NCBI GenBank assembly: GCA_028564675.1
Contig: JAOVVO010000027.1
Span: 124,001 to 188,000 of the forward strand
Length of the DNA stretch: 64,000 bases
Direction: 5' to 3'
DNA from: Onchocerca lupi
Taxonomy: Eukaryota; Nematoda; Chromadorea; Rhabditida; Onchocercidae
The number at the start of each line of letters is the position of its first letter. Position 1 is the first letter of the stretch. Position numbers and translations under genes: made by a program. The notes under the pieces are model-generated. The model searched no databases. It saw only the letters and a list, made by a program, of their open reading frames with translations, and was not told the DNA's origin. Below, piece after piece: positions 37,602-50,905 of this stretch.

Positions 37602-40600
37602 ATGTGCGCTTTGCCCAGTATTTCATCTGCACCATACCGTACACCATTATTAGCACCATCTCGTTCCAGCTATCTCTCTGATTTTAACCATCTTAACAAT
37701 AGTAATTCGGTAAGTGTTACTGTAATTTTGATTTTCTGTAACCTTACAGTACTTCTAATCCGAACTTTGCTTATATATTTAAATTTATGGCACATTGCCT
37801 TTCTCTTTTTTAGCTTATTTCTTTGTTTATTCATGCATTTTTTTCCGTTCTTCAACTTGAAAGATAAGTTCTGTTTAAAAGTTTAAAATGGCGATTAGAA
37901 AATTCAAACTCAAAAATGACTTTGAAATGATTTGTTTTATAGTAAGTTTGCTGATAATTGCTAAGCTAATCTATCATATAATATGAAAAAATATAATTAT
38001 TCTCACTTTTCACTCAAATATTTTTGTTATTGTATTAATATTACTAATGATTCACTTTTATAATTATATATAATATTCGTAAGAATAAAATAATTGAAGT
38101 AAAATTATCCAATTATTACTAAAACAATTAGTGAAATAATACATTTACATTTTAATATTTATATCAATTAATTCAATTCAATGAAATTTAATTACTGAAA
38201 TGAAACAAATATTTTTTTATGGTTATGAAAATAAGATTAATTCGATTAATTAAAGCATAGAATAATTGAAAAATAAATTCTATGAGTGATAGAATATAGG
38301 TTTCATAGATTCTATCAGTGATATTAATGATAAATGTTTGATAATGTTAGCAGAAATTAATTTCGTAATAAATGATATCAAAATAAAAGATTAATTCAAT
38401 TAATTAGAGCATAAAATAATTGGAAAAGTATTAATTGTATTGGTGATAAAAGCAGAAAGTAAGTGATATAGTAAGTTTATTTTGCATATTTGATAACTAG
38501 TGATATTACTGGATCGAAATTTCTCAACTTGCATGAGCGATGAAGTGATTTAGGATTGAAAGGGGAGGGGACGCAAGGTGACACACACTTCGTAACAATT
38601 CTGTAAACTTGTCATTTGTAAATATCGGTGACACTTTTTTTTTTTCTTTTCTCTTTCTTCATGCTTTATCCTTTCATTTATTTTCATAAGCCTAAAATCT
38701 AACTGTTATCATGCTTGCAATGTTTGATCTTTCAATGAACAATTTATCGTTCTTAATTCTATTGTCTTCTATTATTGTGATATTTCTGGAAAGTATTCTA
38801 AAGATATAGAAGAAATTTTGTAAACAAAATTTTGGATTAAAGACCGATTTTCTAATTTTGTAATAAAGGTCGATTTTATGGAATTTTTCTACTTTTTAAA
38901 AAAAAAAAAACTTTAAATTGTAAAAGATCTGAATTTCTGAGATGCAAAGAAAAATTCTGTAAATATTATTTGAAATTAGAATAAAGTTATTCAAATTGAT
39001 TAGATAATCTAAATAGATTTTTTTTAATAAGACGTAGAAAAATTCCAGAAATATAAGCTTGGAATAAAATTATGACGATAGATTAAACAATCTGAAAAGT
39101 TTTCATTTACAAGGCACAGAAAAATTCCGCAAATATAATTTGGAAATAAAATTATACAGCTTGAATTAGACAATTGAATCTAATAATTGTAATCATTTTT
39201 CATTTTTGTTTACTTACTTCCTATTACTTTTTACAGTAAACCTGCAAAAGAAAAAATCCTTTTTTTGGGATTAAATAAAGTTCAAATTTTGATCGTTTAT
39301 TATCAAACAAATACGATTAAGAGATTTTTCTTTTTTTTTTTTATTTTGCAAATTTTTCCCTATTTATTTCTCTCAGGTCTTAATTTCAGGTTGCACCATC
39401 ACCCTGTAATCGTCGGATACATTCGATGCAACGCAAACCTCCGTTAGAAGCAGATACGAATTTTCATAAACAACAAACTCAAGTTCGAATAAATATCGCT
39501 AAAGTATATTAACTTTGTACTGGATATGATTTTAAATTTTATAATTCATGCCAATTATTTTTTGACTTAAGCTAAATTTCAAAAAGCTAAATTTGAGCAA
39601 AAAGAAAACTTTCGAAAATTATTTTTTCTTTTCAAAAAAAAAAAGCTTGAGCAAAAATATGAGAATATTTTTTCTAAAATTTGGCATTAAAAGAACTTTA
39701 TTTTCTTTTGTCAAACTTTCTTTTGAGTCGGAATATCAGGTTAATGAAATACTTATCCGAATTTGTTAGAGTTTATTTGGAAATATTAATGAAAAAACTG
39801 GTTAAAAAAAAGTATCATGAAAATTTGTTGAAAGTATAATATTTGAGTTAAATTTACAAAAAACGATTTGAATTTTTCTTCAAAATTTCAAATGAAACTT
39901 TTTTTCTAAAACGATACATACACTGCAGTATATATTAATTTAAATTTCTATTTTTTACAGGTTAAATTTTCGTTATTAGTATTAGCGCTAATGTCCGTCG
40001 TATCTATTCTTTTCGCATTCACTTCACTCTTAAGTTTACTTTCTATTCAATGGAAAACAACCACAACCGATTCAATCGATTTTACCGGTGATGCTTCGAT
40101 GATAATACGTAACGCAATACATGAAATTGCCAGTTCGTTATCACTAATCGCCGTAACTACATCTATTTCAACTTTTCTTTTATCTACCTTGCAACTTTTT
40201 TTCGCCCTGAAAATGCTAAAAACAAATCCGACATCGATCAAAAGGTCAAACATTGATATGATAATTATTATTATAATAATTAAATGAAAATTGATCAGAC
40301 AGTTAATGACAAATTTCAAATTTATAATAGATCTAATTCAGAAGTGGAATTTTTTTTCTCTATTTTTTGTTTTTCATTGCTTATTTAAGTAATTTTCTTT
40401 CTAATTACTTACTTACTGAATATCTATTACTTATTTTGTTTATATTAATTAATTCTCAGTCACTAATTCATTCTTCTTTTTGCTTTTTTCCATAAAATAT
40501 ATTGAAGATAGGATATTATCAATACTGAAATTTTTAATTTATCCTTTAAATGTTCCATTGAAATCTTTATGATTTGTCAAATTTAAATCCCATCATTCGA

Positions 40601-42528
40601 TATTTCAAATTTCTTTACTTCAATAATTTGACCTGCTAATTTGGAATAATATTAAGTAATATGTGGCAGATGGATTCCATGAAATATTTTGAGGATTGGA
40701 TATTTTCAATATTGGAAATTTTAATTTAGCCTTATAATTGCTCCATTTATATTCATGTAATTTGTTAAATTTTAAATCCTATCATTTGATGTTTCAAATT
40801 TCTTTGCTTCAATAATTTGATCCGTTAATGTAGAATAATATTAAATAAAATGTAGAAACAGATATAACAAATTTTCCACTTCATTTGCTTGAATTTTTCG
40901 GTCAATAATTTGATAATAGAGATCGCAAATTGTCTTAGAAATTTGATAATTCCGAATATTTTTATGAATTATTATTAAGACATCGTAAGAATGATAAGAA
41001 AAGGTAATTTGAGAGCTTTTACTAATAGACTTTACAACTTGAAATGACCGTACAGTAAGAATGAAATTTGAGCTTAAAAGGATTCTATATTCTTAATCCG
41101 ATCCTTTCCTAACGGAATAATTGCAATCGTTTAGAGATACGTAAACAAGATTATCTATATCAAAGAAGAATTAGAGTAAAGTAAATATATCATATTAATT
41201 CAATCATTACCACTAAAATTCCTTAATTTCATCAATTTGATCAAATATTAATTTTTCTGTTTTGTTTTCCATCATTAATTTCGTCTTAAATTTAAGCTTT
41301 TTATTTTTTTCGTCTTATTTTAGATTTTCATCTATTTTTCAGGGTGCTATCTTTTTTAAGCGGTGGACGTATTCTACGTTGTATTGTTTATACAACATGG
41401 TTTTTCGCCGTACTTTTCTTCATTATAGGTGAGCAACTATTAATAAAAAGAAAGAATAAATATTATTGGGATTTAAATTTAAAAAGAAGTTATGATAAGT
41501 TTAATATAATGAATAAAGCATAATCTTTCTGCTATAACTTTTTCTAATCTTCTAATAGATACCTAATATTTAAACATTAGACAATATTGATTGGTTTTTT
41601 TTCTTTTTTTTTTTTTTTATTTTTTCTTTCTCAGAGTCGCTTTGAACCTCTATCAAAAGGAACATTGATGGAAGACCGAAGCGATTCTGACATGCAAATT
41701 GATCGTTTGATTGTGATTTAGGAGCGAAAGACTAATCAAACAATCTAATAGCTGATTCTCTCTGAAGTTTCCCTCAGAATTTCAGGAGTACGTAATGAAG
41801 TTGTTATACTCAGTAAGACGAATAATTAAAGGAATTGCGGGATGAAACATCTTCAATCTATTCTCAAACTTTCAATGAGTTTGACATCTTGTTTGTTTGA
41901 ATGATGATGAATTATATCAAATCAACTGGTATCAAAAATAGATGGTGCTTGAGCGGGAGATTTATACTTTTTTTTTTCAACATTTTTGATTCATCTCAGA
42001 GCGCGCCAATTCTGCTCACCAAAATTGGTCCACTTGAAGCATACATTCAATATTTACTTTTTCATTCGAGCAAGCAAGACGTCATACTCATTGAAAGTTT
42101 GAGAATAGATTGAAGACGTTTCGTCCCACAATTCCTCTAATCAATTCGCTTTACCGAATATAACAGCTTCATTACGTACTGCAGCTATCTTCAGGAGGAA
42201 CCAGCTATGTAAAATTGTTCGATTAGTCTTTCTCCCCTGTACTAAATATAGATGATATTGATTTTTAAAATATAAATTAATAGTTTTTGTTTAAAATTAT
42301 GCGAAAATAATTGTAATAGTTATTTTACTTTCAGGTAGTATGTTACAATGGATGTTAATACCAGGACGAATTGGTATTATATCACGAGGTGTTGGTGCTG
42401 CATTTGGTATTGCATCAACTGCACTTTGCACTGCAGGTCTCATACATTGCATTTACGTATGGTGTTCAAGTGATGATAAAGAAGTGCAAGAAGGTTATAT
42501 AAATGGCAATCTATCAACATTGGTTTGA
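37602..42528 (+). CDS. Unrecognised four-helix membrane protein
   Basis: I do not recognise the family. Five exons: 37602-37709, 39390-39503, 39961-40244, 41343-41428, 42335-42528; phases agree, 261 aa. The first ~75 residues are polar, Ser/Pro/Arg-rich and probably cytosolic. Four hydrophobic segments follow: about 76-103, 132-157, 179-203 and 216-240. The loop between the first two is polar, Thr/Asp-rich and about 28 residues. TM3 is R-I-L-R-C-I-V-Y-T-T-W-F-F-A-V and TM4 holds G-V-G-A-A-F-G-I-A-S-T-A-L-C-T-A-G. The short C-terminal tail is acidic. The layout recalls tetraspan proteins, but no diagnostic motif is present. An A run of about 18 precedes the chosen ATG, so an upstream exon cannot be excluded. 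Introns are unusually long (up to 1.7 kb) for this window. Confidence 0.72.
38228..38470. repeat. Two decayed tandem copies of a ~155-bp unit (intronic)
   Basis: Copies begin near 38228 and 38382; both share AAGATTAATTCRATTAATTA, then AGCATARAATAATTG. They lie in intron 1 of the membrane-protein gene. Confidence 0.6.
38940..39185. repeat. Three decayed tandem copies of a ~80-90-bp unit (intronic)
   Basis: Copies begin near 38940, 39030 and 39111. Each has AGAAAAATTC, then AATAAARTTAT-like sequence, then a TAGAYAATC-like stretch. Confidence 0.65.
40497..40864. repeat. Two tandem copies of a ~185-bp unit (intronic)
   Basis: Copies begin near 40497 and 40682. Both contain GGATATT, TTTCAAATTTCTTT, CTTCAATAATTTGA and GAATAATATTAA in the same order and spacing. 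They lie in intron 3 of the membrane-protein gene. Confidence 0.75.
41721..42236. mobile_element. Foldback / inverted-repeat element inside an intron
   Basis: Left arm 41721-41903 and right arm 42063-42236 are reverse complements with moderate divergence, for example CAATCTATTCTCAAACTTTC (left) against GAAAGTTTGAGAATAGATTG (right), and GAGTACGTAATGAAG against CTTCATTACGTACTG. The loop is about 160 bp and holds no transposase-like frame. The outer ends are near AGCGAAAGACTAATC and GATTAGTCTTTCTCC. The structure suits a non-autonomous foldback or MITE-like element; no clear target duplication was identified. Confidence 0.65.
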
Positions 42529-42672
42529 CATATTTGACGTATTTGTGTTTTCGAATTCCGGAACTCTAGAAATTTCGATAAAATTATATAAATGACAATT
42601 AATTAACATTAGTTTGACATATTTGACATTTATTATGTTTTCGAATTCCGGAACTCCAAAAACTCCGATCAA
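42495..42672 (+). repeat. 89-bp tandem duplication across the membrane-protein stop codon
   Basis: Copy 1 starts at 42495 inside the last codons and copy 2 at 42584. Both hold TTATATAAATG, then TTTGACATATTTGAC, then TTTTCGAATTCCGGAACTC. The stop TGA of the gene is inside copy 1. Confidence 0.88.
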
Positions 42673-45600
42673 ATCACTTTCAGAAAGAGACTTATCATTT
42701 TGTTTCTTTGAAGATCAAGTTTAGTTATTGCAATCAAATTTAATTATTGCGATCAAATGAATTCTCTGAAGATCAAAATGTTTAAATCCAAAGATCATGA
42801 TTAAATTATCTTTTCATTAAGTGCTACTTTATTTTAGGCAAATTAAATCAGTCAATTGCTACTTTTGTAAATATTTTGTCACATTTGATATTTAATACCT
42901 TCATATATTTTTTCATTTTAATTTTTCTTGTATTTCTTATATATATTTTTCTTGCCATTTATATGTATATATATGTTTAATGTTTCATATCAAATCAATA
43001 CTTAATTTACCATAAATAACGAACATTCTTTATATAATTTCAAATAATTATGGAATTTATGCAACTTTTGAGAAGATTATGCAGAAATGAAGAAAAATCA
43101 GCAATTAAAATTTTCATAATTTTTAAGGATTTCATATTTCCATGATAAATGAATTGAAAATTTCAAAAAATGCAAAATAGTTTTTCATTGAATTTTAATT
43201 GACAGCTATATATAAATTTATAATTTATTATGTGTTAGTCGAATATTTTCATTGCTTGTATTATATATAATTATTATATACTTTAAATATAATTTTTTTT
43301 TAGAATTTTATCAAAATTTAAAACAAAAATTGCGAAAAAAATTTGAATTTTTTCAAAAATTATCTCTAATTTATTTGATATAAAATTTGCTAAATAAATT
43401 CATTCTTTTCCGACCATTTCTTAAAATTATATTCTTTTTCAACTGACCAACAATGGGAATGAGATTTTAAATGACATGATTTCAGAACCAGTGGATTCTT
43501 TTAAAGTAATTTGCAACAGATAATAAGAATATTTAATCTTTCCGATTACAAAATACATTGTGAAAAATGAAGGCGGCGAAAAGTATCCTAGAAAAGTACC
43601 ATTAAAAGTATCAATGATGAATGTCAAAAAATAAAAATTGACTGTTAATGAGATATTTATTTATGATTGTATCAAAAGTTATCCGAATTTTCTTTGTCAT
43701 TCTATCGCTTTAATGTAATTTAAGAAAACAAATAAATTCAACAAATAAATCAAATGCAGCAAATTTATGACAAAATTATAAAGCAACAAATTGAAGGATA
43801 ATATTTAGCTTAGGTTTAAAACCAATTTTTATCCCATTTCATTGCTCGAATATATGTTAAGCCAAGTTGCATTAAAAGCTGATTTATGATTTGCCATATG
43901 TATTCTCAGCAAATGATGTTAGAGAAATTAATCAGGATGAATTATAATTATGGGAATTTTCGACATGAATAATTAAGGTCGACAAATATTTCAATGTGTG
44001 TATAGTTGACCTGTGAAAGTATTTTCATTCCCATTATGCATTTAATTTTCAAATGTTTAAATGTTAATTACAAAGACATATATTTGAAAAAGAAATGAAA
44101 ATGCAAATGGAAATATTTTAAATTGGATGTTAATCTGGTTTTTATCCAAAATGTCAATCAATCAAATGGATTATTGCAATTTAAGTAATTACTGAAATAT
44201 GAATAAGCAAAGGAAATTGTGCAGAACTAAGAGTGAGGAAAATGTAAAAATGGGAATTTATCATAATTTATTATGTTCAAAAATTAGTAATTCAAGATAA
44301 ATAACAATCGAATTTGTTCGAATTTGCCAATGATGGAAAATAAACGATAAGTAAATATTGAAAAAGGTAAATAAAACTACTGTTTTAAGACAGAATAATT
44401 GCTTCAAATCCTAGAAAAAGTTTTAAATTAGTGATGAAATTTGCTTTTAAAAAGGGTGAAAATAATAATTTCAGGTTTTTTGAATTCAGATTTTCTTTTT
44501 AGGTTGATGATAAAAGCAGGAATCTTTCAAAAAAGTTGAACCATTTACACAAATTAGTGCAAGATCATTAACTTTTACTATCTTTCAAAATTGAATTACC
44601 ATCTATCTTTCACCAAGCAAAATTATCAGAATCTCTCGGAATATCCAGTCGGGAAGGAACTGACGGGAAGAAATTTGTCTTATATGAATTTCAACGTATT
44701 TCAGCGGTAATATTTTGAATGAATGAACTTTGACCGATAGATAGAGAAATAGCATTTTCAATATTTCCGGAAGTATTTCAACGATACTAAATTTTGGAAA
44801 TTAAGCGAAATGAAGTGAAATGAAATGTAAAATCTCATATATTAAATTATGATGCATGAATGCATTTTAATCGCTTTATTAATCTCAATTTTCAGCATAT
44901 TTAGAATTTTTCATCATATATTAACATTTCTCGTTTTTTCAAATTTCAGAGTCAAATTTTTGTCTGGAAGCTAAAGCAATATATCGATTTTGAAATTGAA
45001 TGAAAATCGATAATAAAATATTGCATTGTTTTTCATCTTTATATTATCGATAGCAATATTAACAATTTAAATGTTATACGACTAACAATGAAATAAGAAA
45101 AAAGCTAAATCTTTGAAATTGATCAAAGAATACTATAATAATATATTATTCAAAAACAGATTTACAAAATCTCCAAATTGCAAAAGTTTATTTTATTAAA
45201 TTAAGATGATTTCTGATCAATTCCATATTTTCTTCAAAAGATTTGTACGAAAGCCGAAGCCGATTTTTTGCCGATTTTTTGTGCCCTATGAATAATTAAT
45301 TTTTCAACAATGAAGACAAGAATTAATTATTCATAGTATACAAATGTAAATATAATATAAAGATTCGAGATTATATTTTCAAGAAGCTTATCAAAATTTA
45401 TATCTTTTAAATTCAAAGATGATTAAACATGCTAGCAAAAATTGCAGCATAATAATAAAATTGATTACTTCGATGATTTTGACGAATAATTTTCAGATTA
45501 TTAATTTCCTCTGGAATCTAAATTGGCAGAAAATTTGTTCATCAATATTTATTAGATCGTTCAATAAATTCGAAAATCCAAGATTCCAATTGATTTATTG

Positions 45601-46020
45601 TTTTACACAGTTATAAAAATTCGATTCAAATGTCATCCAGAATATGTTAATCAAATTTCATTTTTTCGTTTTTTAAACTCCACTCATTAACATATTACAG
45701 GTGATGATTGGTGACTGAAACACTAAGCGATAATATTTATTCGTTATTATCTTGCATTATTAATCAAACAGTGCTGTAAGATTTCATAAAGCAAAAAGAT
45801 AACAGATGAGGTTTTCATTATTGTGAAAAGAAAAAAAAACCAATGCACAGAAATCAAAAAACCATTCAATGCTCCGATAATGTGCATCGCCCCGCAATAG
45901 AAAATATAATATTTCTGCAGTGAAGAATAACACTAATATATTTTATTTCACAAGACATAATTTTGAATCATAAGAAAAATGACTAAATATAGAAAACTAA
46001 GTACTTCTAAACGTTTGGAC
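42673..46020. other. Convergent gene-free spacer
   Basis: About 3.3 kb of AT-rich sequence between the membrane-protein and OSCP genes. I found no exon with convincing splice signals and no recognisable RNA gene. Confidence 0.5.
45942..45947 (-). terminator. Poly(A) signal AATAAA of OSCP
   Basis: AATAAA on the minus strand, 74 nt past the OSCP stop codon. Confidence 0.55.
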
Positions 46021-49000
46021 CTAAGCAGCGGTTCGCAAAATGTCTTCAAATTTCTTGAATTGCGAACTTATACTCATATCGATAAACTTGTCACCGATGC
46101 TCACCATCATACCACCAAGAATACTCGGTTTCACAGTCAAATGAATTTGCAAATTTTGCCCAGGCTTTGCAAATTTCTTCAACGATTCTCTCAATGCTTC
46201 TTCATGTTTCCTGCTAAGTTGCTGAAATGAAATAAATTGTCTATAATTTTTTAAATTTAATTCTAAACTTGGAAGGTAACGAAAACAAATGCTGAAATTA
46301 AATCACTTTAACAATAGCAAACTAGTCAACTTCAAGAACATTATTTCTTGAATTTAACAATGATTCATATTTCTGCTAATGATAATTCCTAATGATTCAA
46401 ACTTGATTTTTCTCTTCAGCTTCAGAAAAAAATATTAATTTTCTTTCTCTTCAAGAAAATAACATTAAATTGTCAGCAAAAAAAGAAAAGAAAAAGGAAA
46501 AGGAAAAAAACAAGAGCATCACAAATTATCTTACTTACCTCAGCAGTAATTACTTCGACGACCAATTCACCGCGGTGTGCTCGCATAATCGAATCGTACA
46601 ACTGCATAATCTCTTTAAGGAGATTTAATCGTCCATTTTCAGCCAATAACACTGAAAAAAAATAACTATATAACTCGAAAGCAAACAGATATTTAAAATA
46701 ATGAATGAAATATCGAAGAAATAATACAAGTTAAAATATTTATTATTGCAATTTTAAAAGCACCAATCCACGATAATATGGATGAGAAAAAAGAATCTCC
46801 AAATGAAACGTAAAATTGATGGAAATTCTATTTTGTCAGAAAATTTAGAATTTATACTTTCCCTCTCATTACCTTCCGCTGTCTCGACAGTAATCCAAGA
46901 GTTTAATATTATCAATATCATCGTGTACAATGAAAAAAATTATAAGATTTCAAACGAAAGTTGGATAAATTAATTATGCAAAATTTCAATGCCAAAAATG
47001 GTCATTTAAATGAAGACTGAACGAAAATTTTTTAAAAAAGTTCTTAAATTTTGAAGCATTGAAAATTTCAGTAAACAAAATGATATAGGAATTTGTTGCA
47101 TCAAAGTTGCAAACTATGGTAATATAGCAATGATTATAGATGAAATCGTTTAAAAGCTTCAGTGATCTTCCAAAATGACTCATTTCTTTCATGAGTTGCG
47201 GTTGATTATCTCGGATCTCTTAACAGTCTTTTGTATTCAATAAGCTTTTTAGCTTCCGCATACTTCCTGATATACACCGTGCTTATCATTAAATTTGTTT
47301 CTATTGTCACAATTGAGATTTATCAATGGATAAAATAATTATCACATAAATTTTTAGTGATTTTGAAATTTGTGGAATTAGGTCTTTTGAAAAATTTAAT
47401 TTCAGATGACATCCACTATTTCATCTGAAGATGACTTGAAGGAACTTTTGGAAACAATGGAAAAAAGTTAGCTTTTACTAAACATCGTACTCATTTCTTT
47501 CCTTCATATTAGATCTCTTTCTTCTCCCTAAACTTTTCCATCGTGTATAGCCCAAAATGTTGCTAGTTTACTCTATTCTAAAATATATTCAATTTGGGCT
47601 TACTACTTCTCCTTATTATATTTATCACACTTGTAAAATCACTTCCAAAAATTACTTTATTTAGGATAGTAGTATAAGACAGAAAAAAAAATCTAGTAAT
47701 TCATGAACTCAAAGTTCCTTGATAGCGAAACCAATCATATCATAAATTTTAGCTTCATCACTGGAATCAGAACAATCGGCAACATCATTCTGTACTACTA
47801 ATTATAATCCAAGTCTAGTTGCTATTGTTGCTTTTGGATTAATGAACAGCTTCAATATGTATCTTATAAATCACAAATCATGGCCACCTATACTTTCAGG
47901 TTCATACTTTTATACTTCAATTTTGACACTTTCATCAACTTTCATATGCACAACGCAATCCTCACTTTTAATCAAATTTATTATATTGAATAAAATTGGT
48001 AACCTAATTTGAAAATATGACTCTATTCAGTAAAAAAAAAAAAAAAAGAAAGAAGAAAAAAACTATAAATTTCAGGTCTCATAGCTTGCCTTCAAAGTTC
48101 TCTTGTTTATGAATGGTTCAATTTGCATGGCATGAAATTGACACACAAAGAGGTAGCTACTTTTTTTATGATCTAAGCCTCGCTGTTCGTTGGAACCGAT
48201 TCGGAGAATTCATTCTAACAAGTTAACACATTGAAAATTTCTCCTAACAATAGATGTAACCGAAGTTCTAAGAAACTGATCAAATTAAAAAAAAAATCTC
48301 ACTTAAAAAGTTCGAAAATTATTGACGACTACTCATTTTAGAATAGCATAGTTCACAATATGCCACTTATGTGAGATAAGATGAAAAAATTATAACTGTT
48401 GTTTTAATCTAAAAATAATCTTTAAGCAAATATATTTCGACGAAAAAAATATCCTAGAAACATCAAAACATTTCGATTTCAATCTACCACCTCTCAGTCA
48501 TGATTTAACTCCTGGCAACATAACAGGTGGAGTTTCGCGATTACTTCCAACTAAATGATTATCTTTTTTTAATGGAACTCCTAATTATCTGTTAACAGTT
48601 CTCATCAGTTTGCTTCCAGATTTTATCATACTGTCTTCTCAAATGTACTAATTCGATATACTTTCAGTAACACAGTAATTCAGTTTTATAAATAGGTTTA
48701 TAAATAAAATTCATTACTAGAAAACATTGATACAACAAAAAATTACTTTAGAAGAGAAGAGATCAATGCTAGCAGAACTATTTCGAAATGAAACGGATGA
48801 AAAAATGAAAAGCGTTAGTAATTAAATCGAATTGATCCAAAAAAAAGTTCAATGGAATTTGATGAATCTCTGGCGTTATATAAGTCCTAATCCTAAAAAC
48901 TAATTTCTCTAGATAAGAAAATCATTTCTTGATACTATATTTTATTAATAAACAAATTAATAAGTATCCTTTCGAAATTTTCGTTATTTGATTATAATCA

Positions 49001-50690
49001 ATTTTACTACGATCTTTAATGTATAATTCTATTTTTCGAAAAATTTCTTTCAATCTTCAGTTCTTCATTAATTTTATCAAATTTCGAACTTCTTAATTCT
49101 CCATTTCGAAATTTTTTTTCTCGCAAAATTTCTTAAATTCTATAATATTGTGACATTAACTTCGAAATCGTTCATAAAATCTTTTTAGTGGTATCAAATG
49201 CATTATGGAAATGTTTACGAACATGCGAAGAAGACCGAACGAGAACGTAAGATAATGCAAGAAATAGCAAAGAAGCAAAATGAAACCAACTAATGATTAT
49301 GCAAATAATAAATGCTTATTTTTCTTAATTTGTCGGTAACTAAATTAACAAATATGTACATTTTTATATCTGAATAAAATTTCCAATCATTTTGTTTAAA
49401 AATTATTTCGTCACAATTTTATAATGCAGAGATGTGTATAAGCTTATACACATAATTAACAAAAAAAAAAATGATCAAACAGCTGATATATTTGAAATAT
49501 TTAAACTATTTATTAATCGCTATTCCAACGAATATTTTTAAAATATAAAGGAACACATCATAATTTATGTAAACATATGTATAAATCTAGATAAATCTAC
49601 ATAAAAAAAGATAAACGTACTAACCCAAGAAATTGAGCGTTTCCTTGCTTACATTTAAATTTTTGGCAACATCCTTTACAGTATTTACTTTAGATAACGG
49701 TGTTAACGCAGGATCTAGTACAAAATTCTAAAAATAGTTTCATTTAATGATAACTTAGCTTGAAGTCAAAATATATTTAATATGGTTCCTGAAAAAAAAA
49801 CTCACCAATATATCAAGCACATATTTTTTATGGTTTGATCTGGTATGTTACATGAAACTATACCAATTAATTATGCGTTATTTATTAAATCAAATTTCTG
49901 TTACTCAAACTAATGATACTTCCATTTTATCATAGATTAAAAGTGAGATGAAAATTTTCTGCCTCCTAACATACCTTAAACTTAGCACTATTTTGGTAAG
50001 CATTCTGTAATGACTTGAGATCCTTTTCAATAGCGTCAAGATTTTTGTCTTTCACTGCTGCTGAATACAATGCTACTGCATATCGTCCTTCTACTCCATG
50101 TACCTGAAGATTACTTTAACTTTGTGAAATAATCAAATATGGAGAAATACAAAAAGAAACCTTTAACAGGCGATCACATTTGAAAGTTATTTGACAGTAA
50201 CTTGGGATAACGAAATTAAGTCTATAATGTGTTTAACAAAGCAATCTAGCTAAGTCATGTTAAGATTGAAACAAATCTTAGACGTTTCCATAACTATTTA
50301 ATGCATGCTAAACAAATACGAAATAAGTTTAAAATGTGTTTTACGATTGGCTGACATTCGTCCGCCACAATTTAACGCCTGAGAATTCAAAATATCTATT
50401 CCTATTTTACGTAAATCAACAAATTCAAAATGAATTTGGGAAATCTATTGGTTATCAGAACATGATAATATTCATGCTTATTCCGATAAACATATCAGTC
50501 TTGCTTATAGAACTATCAATGAACATGAAATGAGAGTTATGAGATACTATTTTCAATTTAATTTTTATCCAATTACAAGTCTGAAAAAAAATCGAAACTT
50601 TCTTACCTGAACAGGTGATCTTACAATTTGTTCCGTTGCTCGGAGAGCAGTACTCAATGACATACATCGACGAAATACATGCACATTCAT
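46021..50690 (-). CDS. atp-3: ATP synthase subunit O (OSCP), mitochondrial
   Basis: Five exons (high to low): 50690-50607, 50103-49975, 49727-49625, 46651-46539, 46221-46021; 209 aa, the usual length. OSCP joins the peripheral stalk to the top of F1. Matches: P-V-Q-V-H-G-V-E-G-R-Y-A-V-A-L-Y-S-A-A (exons 1-2), L-L-A-E-N-G-R-L (exon 4), H-R-G-E-L and K-P-S-I-L-G-G-M-M-V-S-I-G-D-K (exon 5). The N-terminus, with Arg and Ser and no acids at first, suits a mitochondrial presequence. A TTTGCAG acceptor sits six bases before the ATG (CCAGGG between), a likely spliced-leader site. Intron 3 is nearly 3 kb and carries another gene on the opposite strand. Confidence 0.94.
47406..49293 (+). CDS. Small unrecognised protein nested in the OSCP intron
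   Basis: Three exons: 47406-47466, 48076-48152, 49189-49293; phases agree and give 80 aa. I do not recognise it. The protein looks helical and charged: an acidic N-terminus (S-S-E-D-D-L-K-E-L-L-E-T-M-E-K), a central S-L-V-Y-E-W-F-N-L-H-G-M-K-L-T, and a basic coiled C-terminus (K-K-T-E-R-E-R-K-I-M-Q-E-I-A-K-K). There is no signal peptide or membrane segment. The ATG directly follows a TTTCAG acceptor, as in trans-spliced worm genes. An AATAAA follows the stop after 79 nt. It lies wholly within intron 3 of OSCP on the opposite strand. Three agreeing exons plus start and end signals make chance unlikely. Confidence 0.68.
49373..49378 (+). terminator. Poly(A) signal AATAAA of the nested gene
   Basis: AATAAA 79 nt past the TAA at 49291-49293, still inside the OSCP intron. 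Confidence 0.55.
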
Positions 50691-50769
50691 CCCTGGCTGC
50701 AAATAATATGATAGGTGGTTAAATGATGAGGAAAATTTGCAAGAACAATTATTACAAAAACCTCAAACA

Positions 50770-50905
50770 AGTTGTTCGTCTAATAGATCATTTTTAACAA
50801 ACATTGCTTGTCTAATAGCCATTTTTGACAAATATTACTCGTCCAATAAGCCATTCCTGGTAAACATTACTCGTCCAATAAGCCATTCCTGGCAAACAAA
50901 ACAAG
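50770..50905. repeat. Four copies of a ~33-bp tandem repeat
   Basis: Unit close to TCGTCCAATAAGCCATTCCT then GGTAAACATTAC; the last two copies are nearly identical and the first two are more diverged. The open frame across it is a by-product of the repeat. Confidence 0.85.

Noticed and set aside
41901..42113. 70-residue frame in the last intron of the membrane-protein gene
   Set aside because: It spans the loop and right arm of the foldback element and shows no transposase motif.
45979..46230. 83-residue plus-strand frame
   Set aside because: Antisense shadow of the last OSCP exon.
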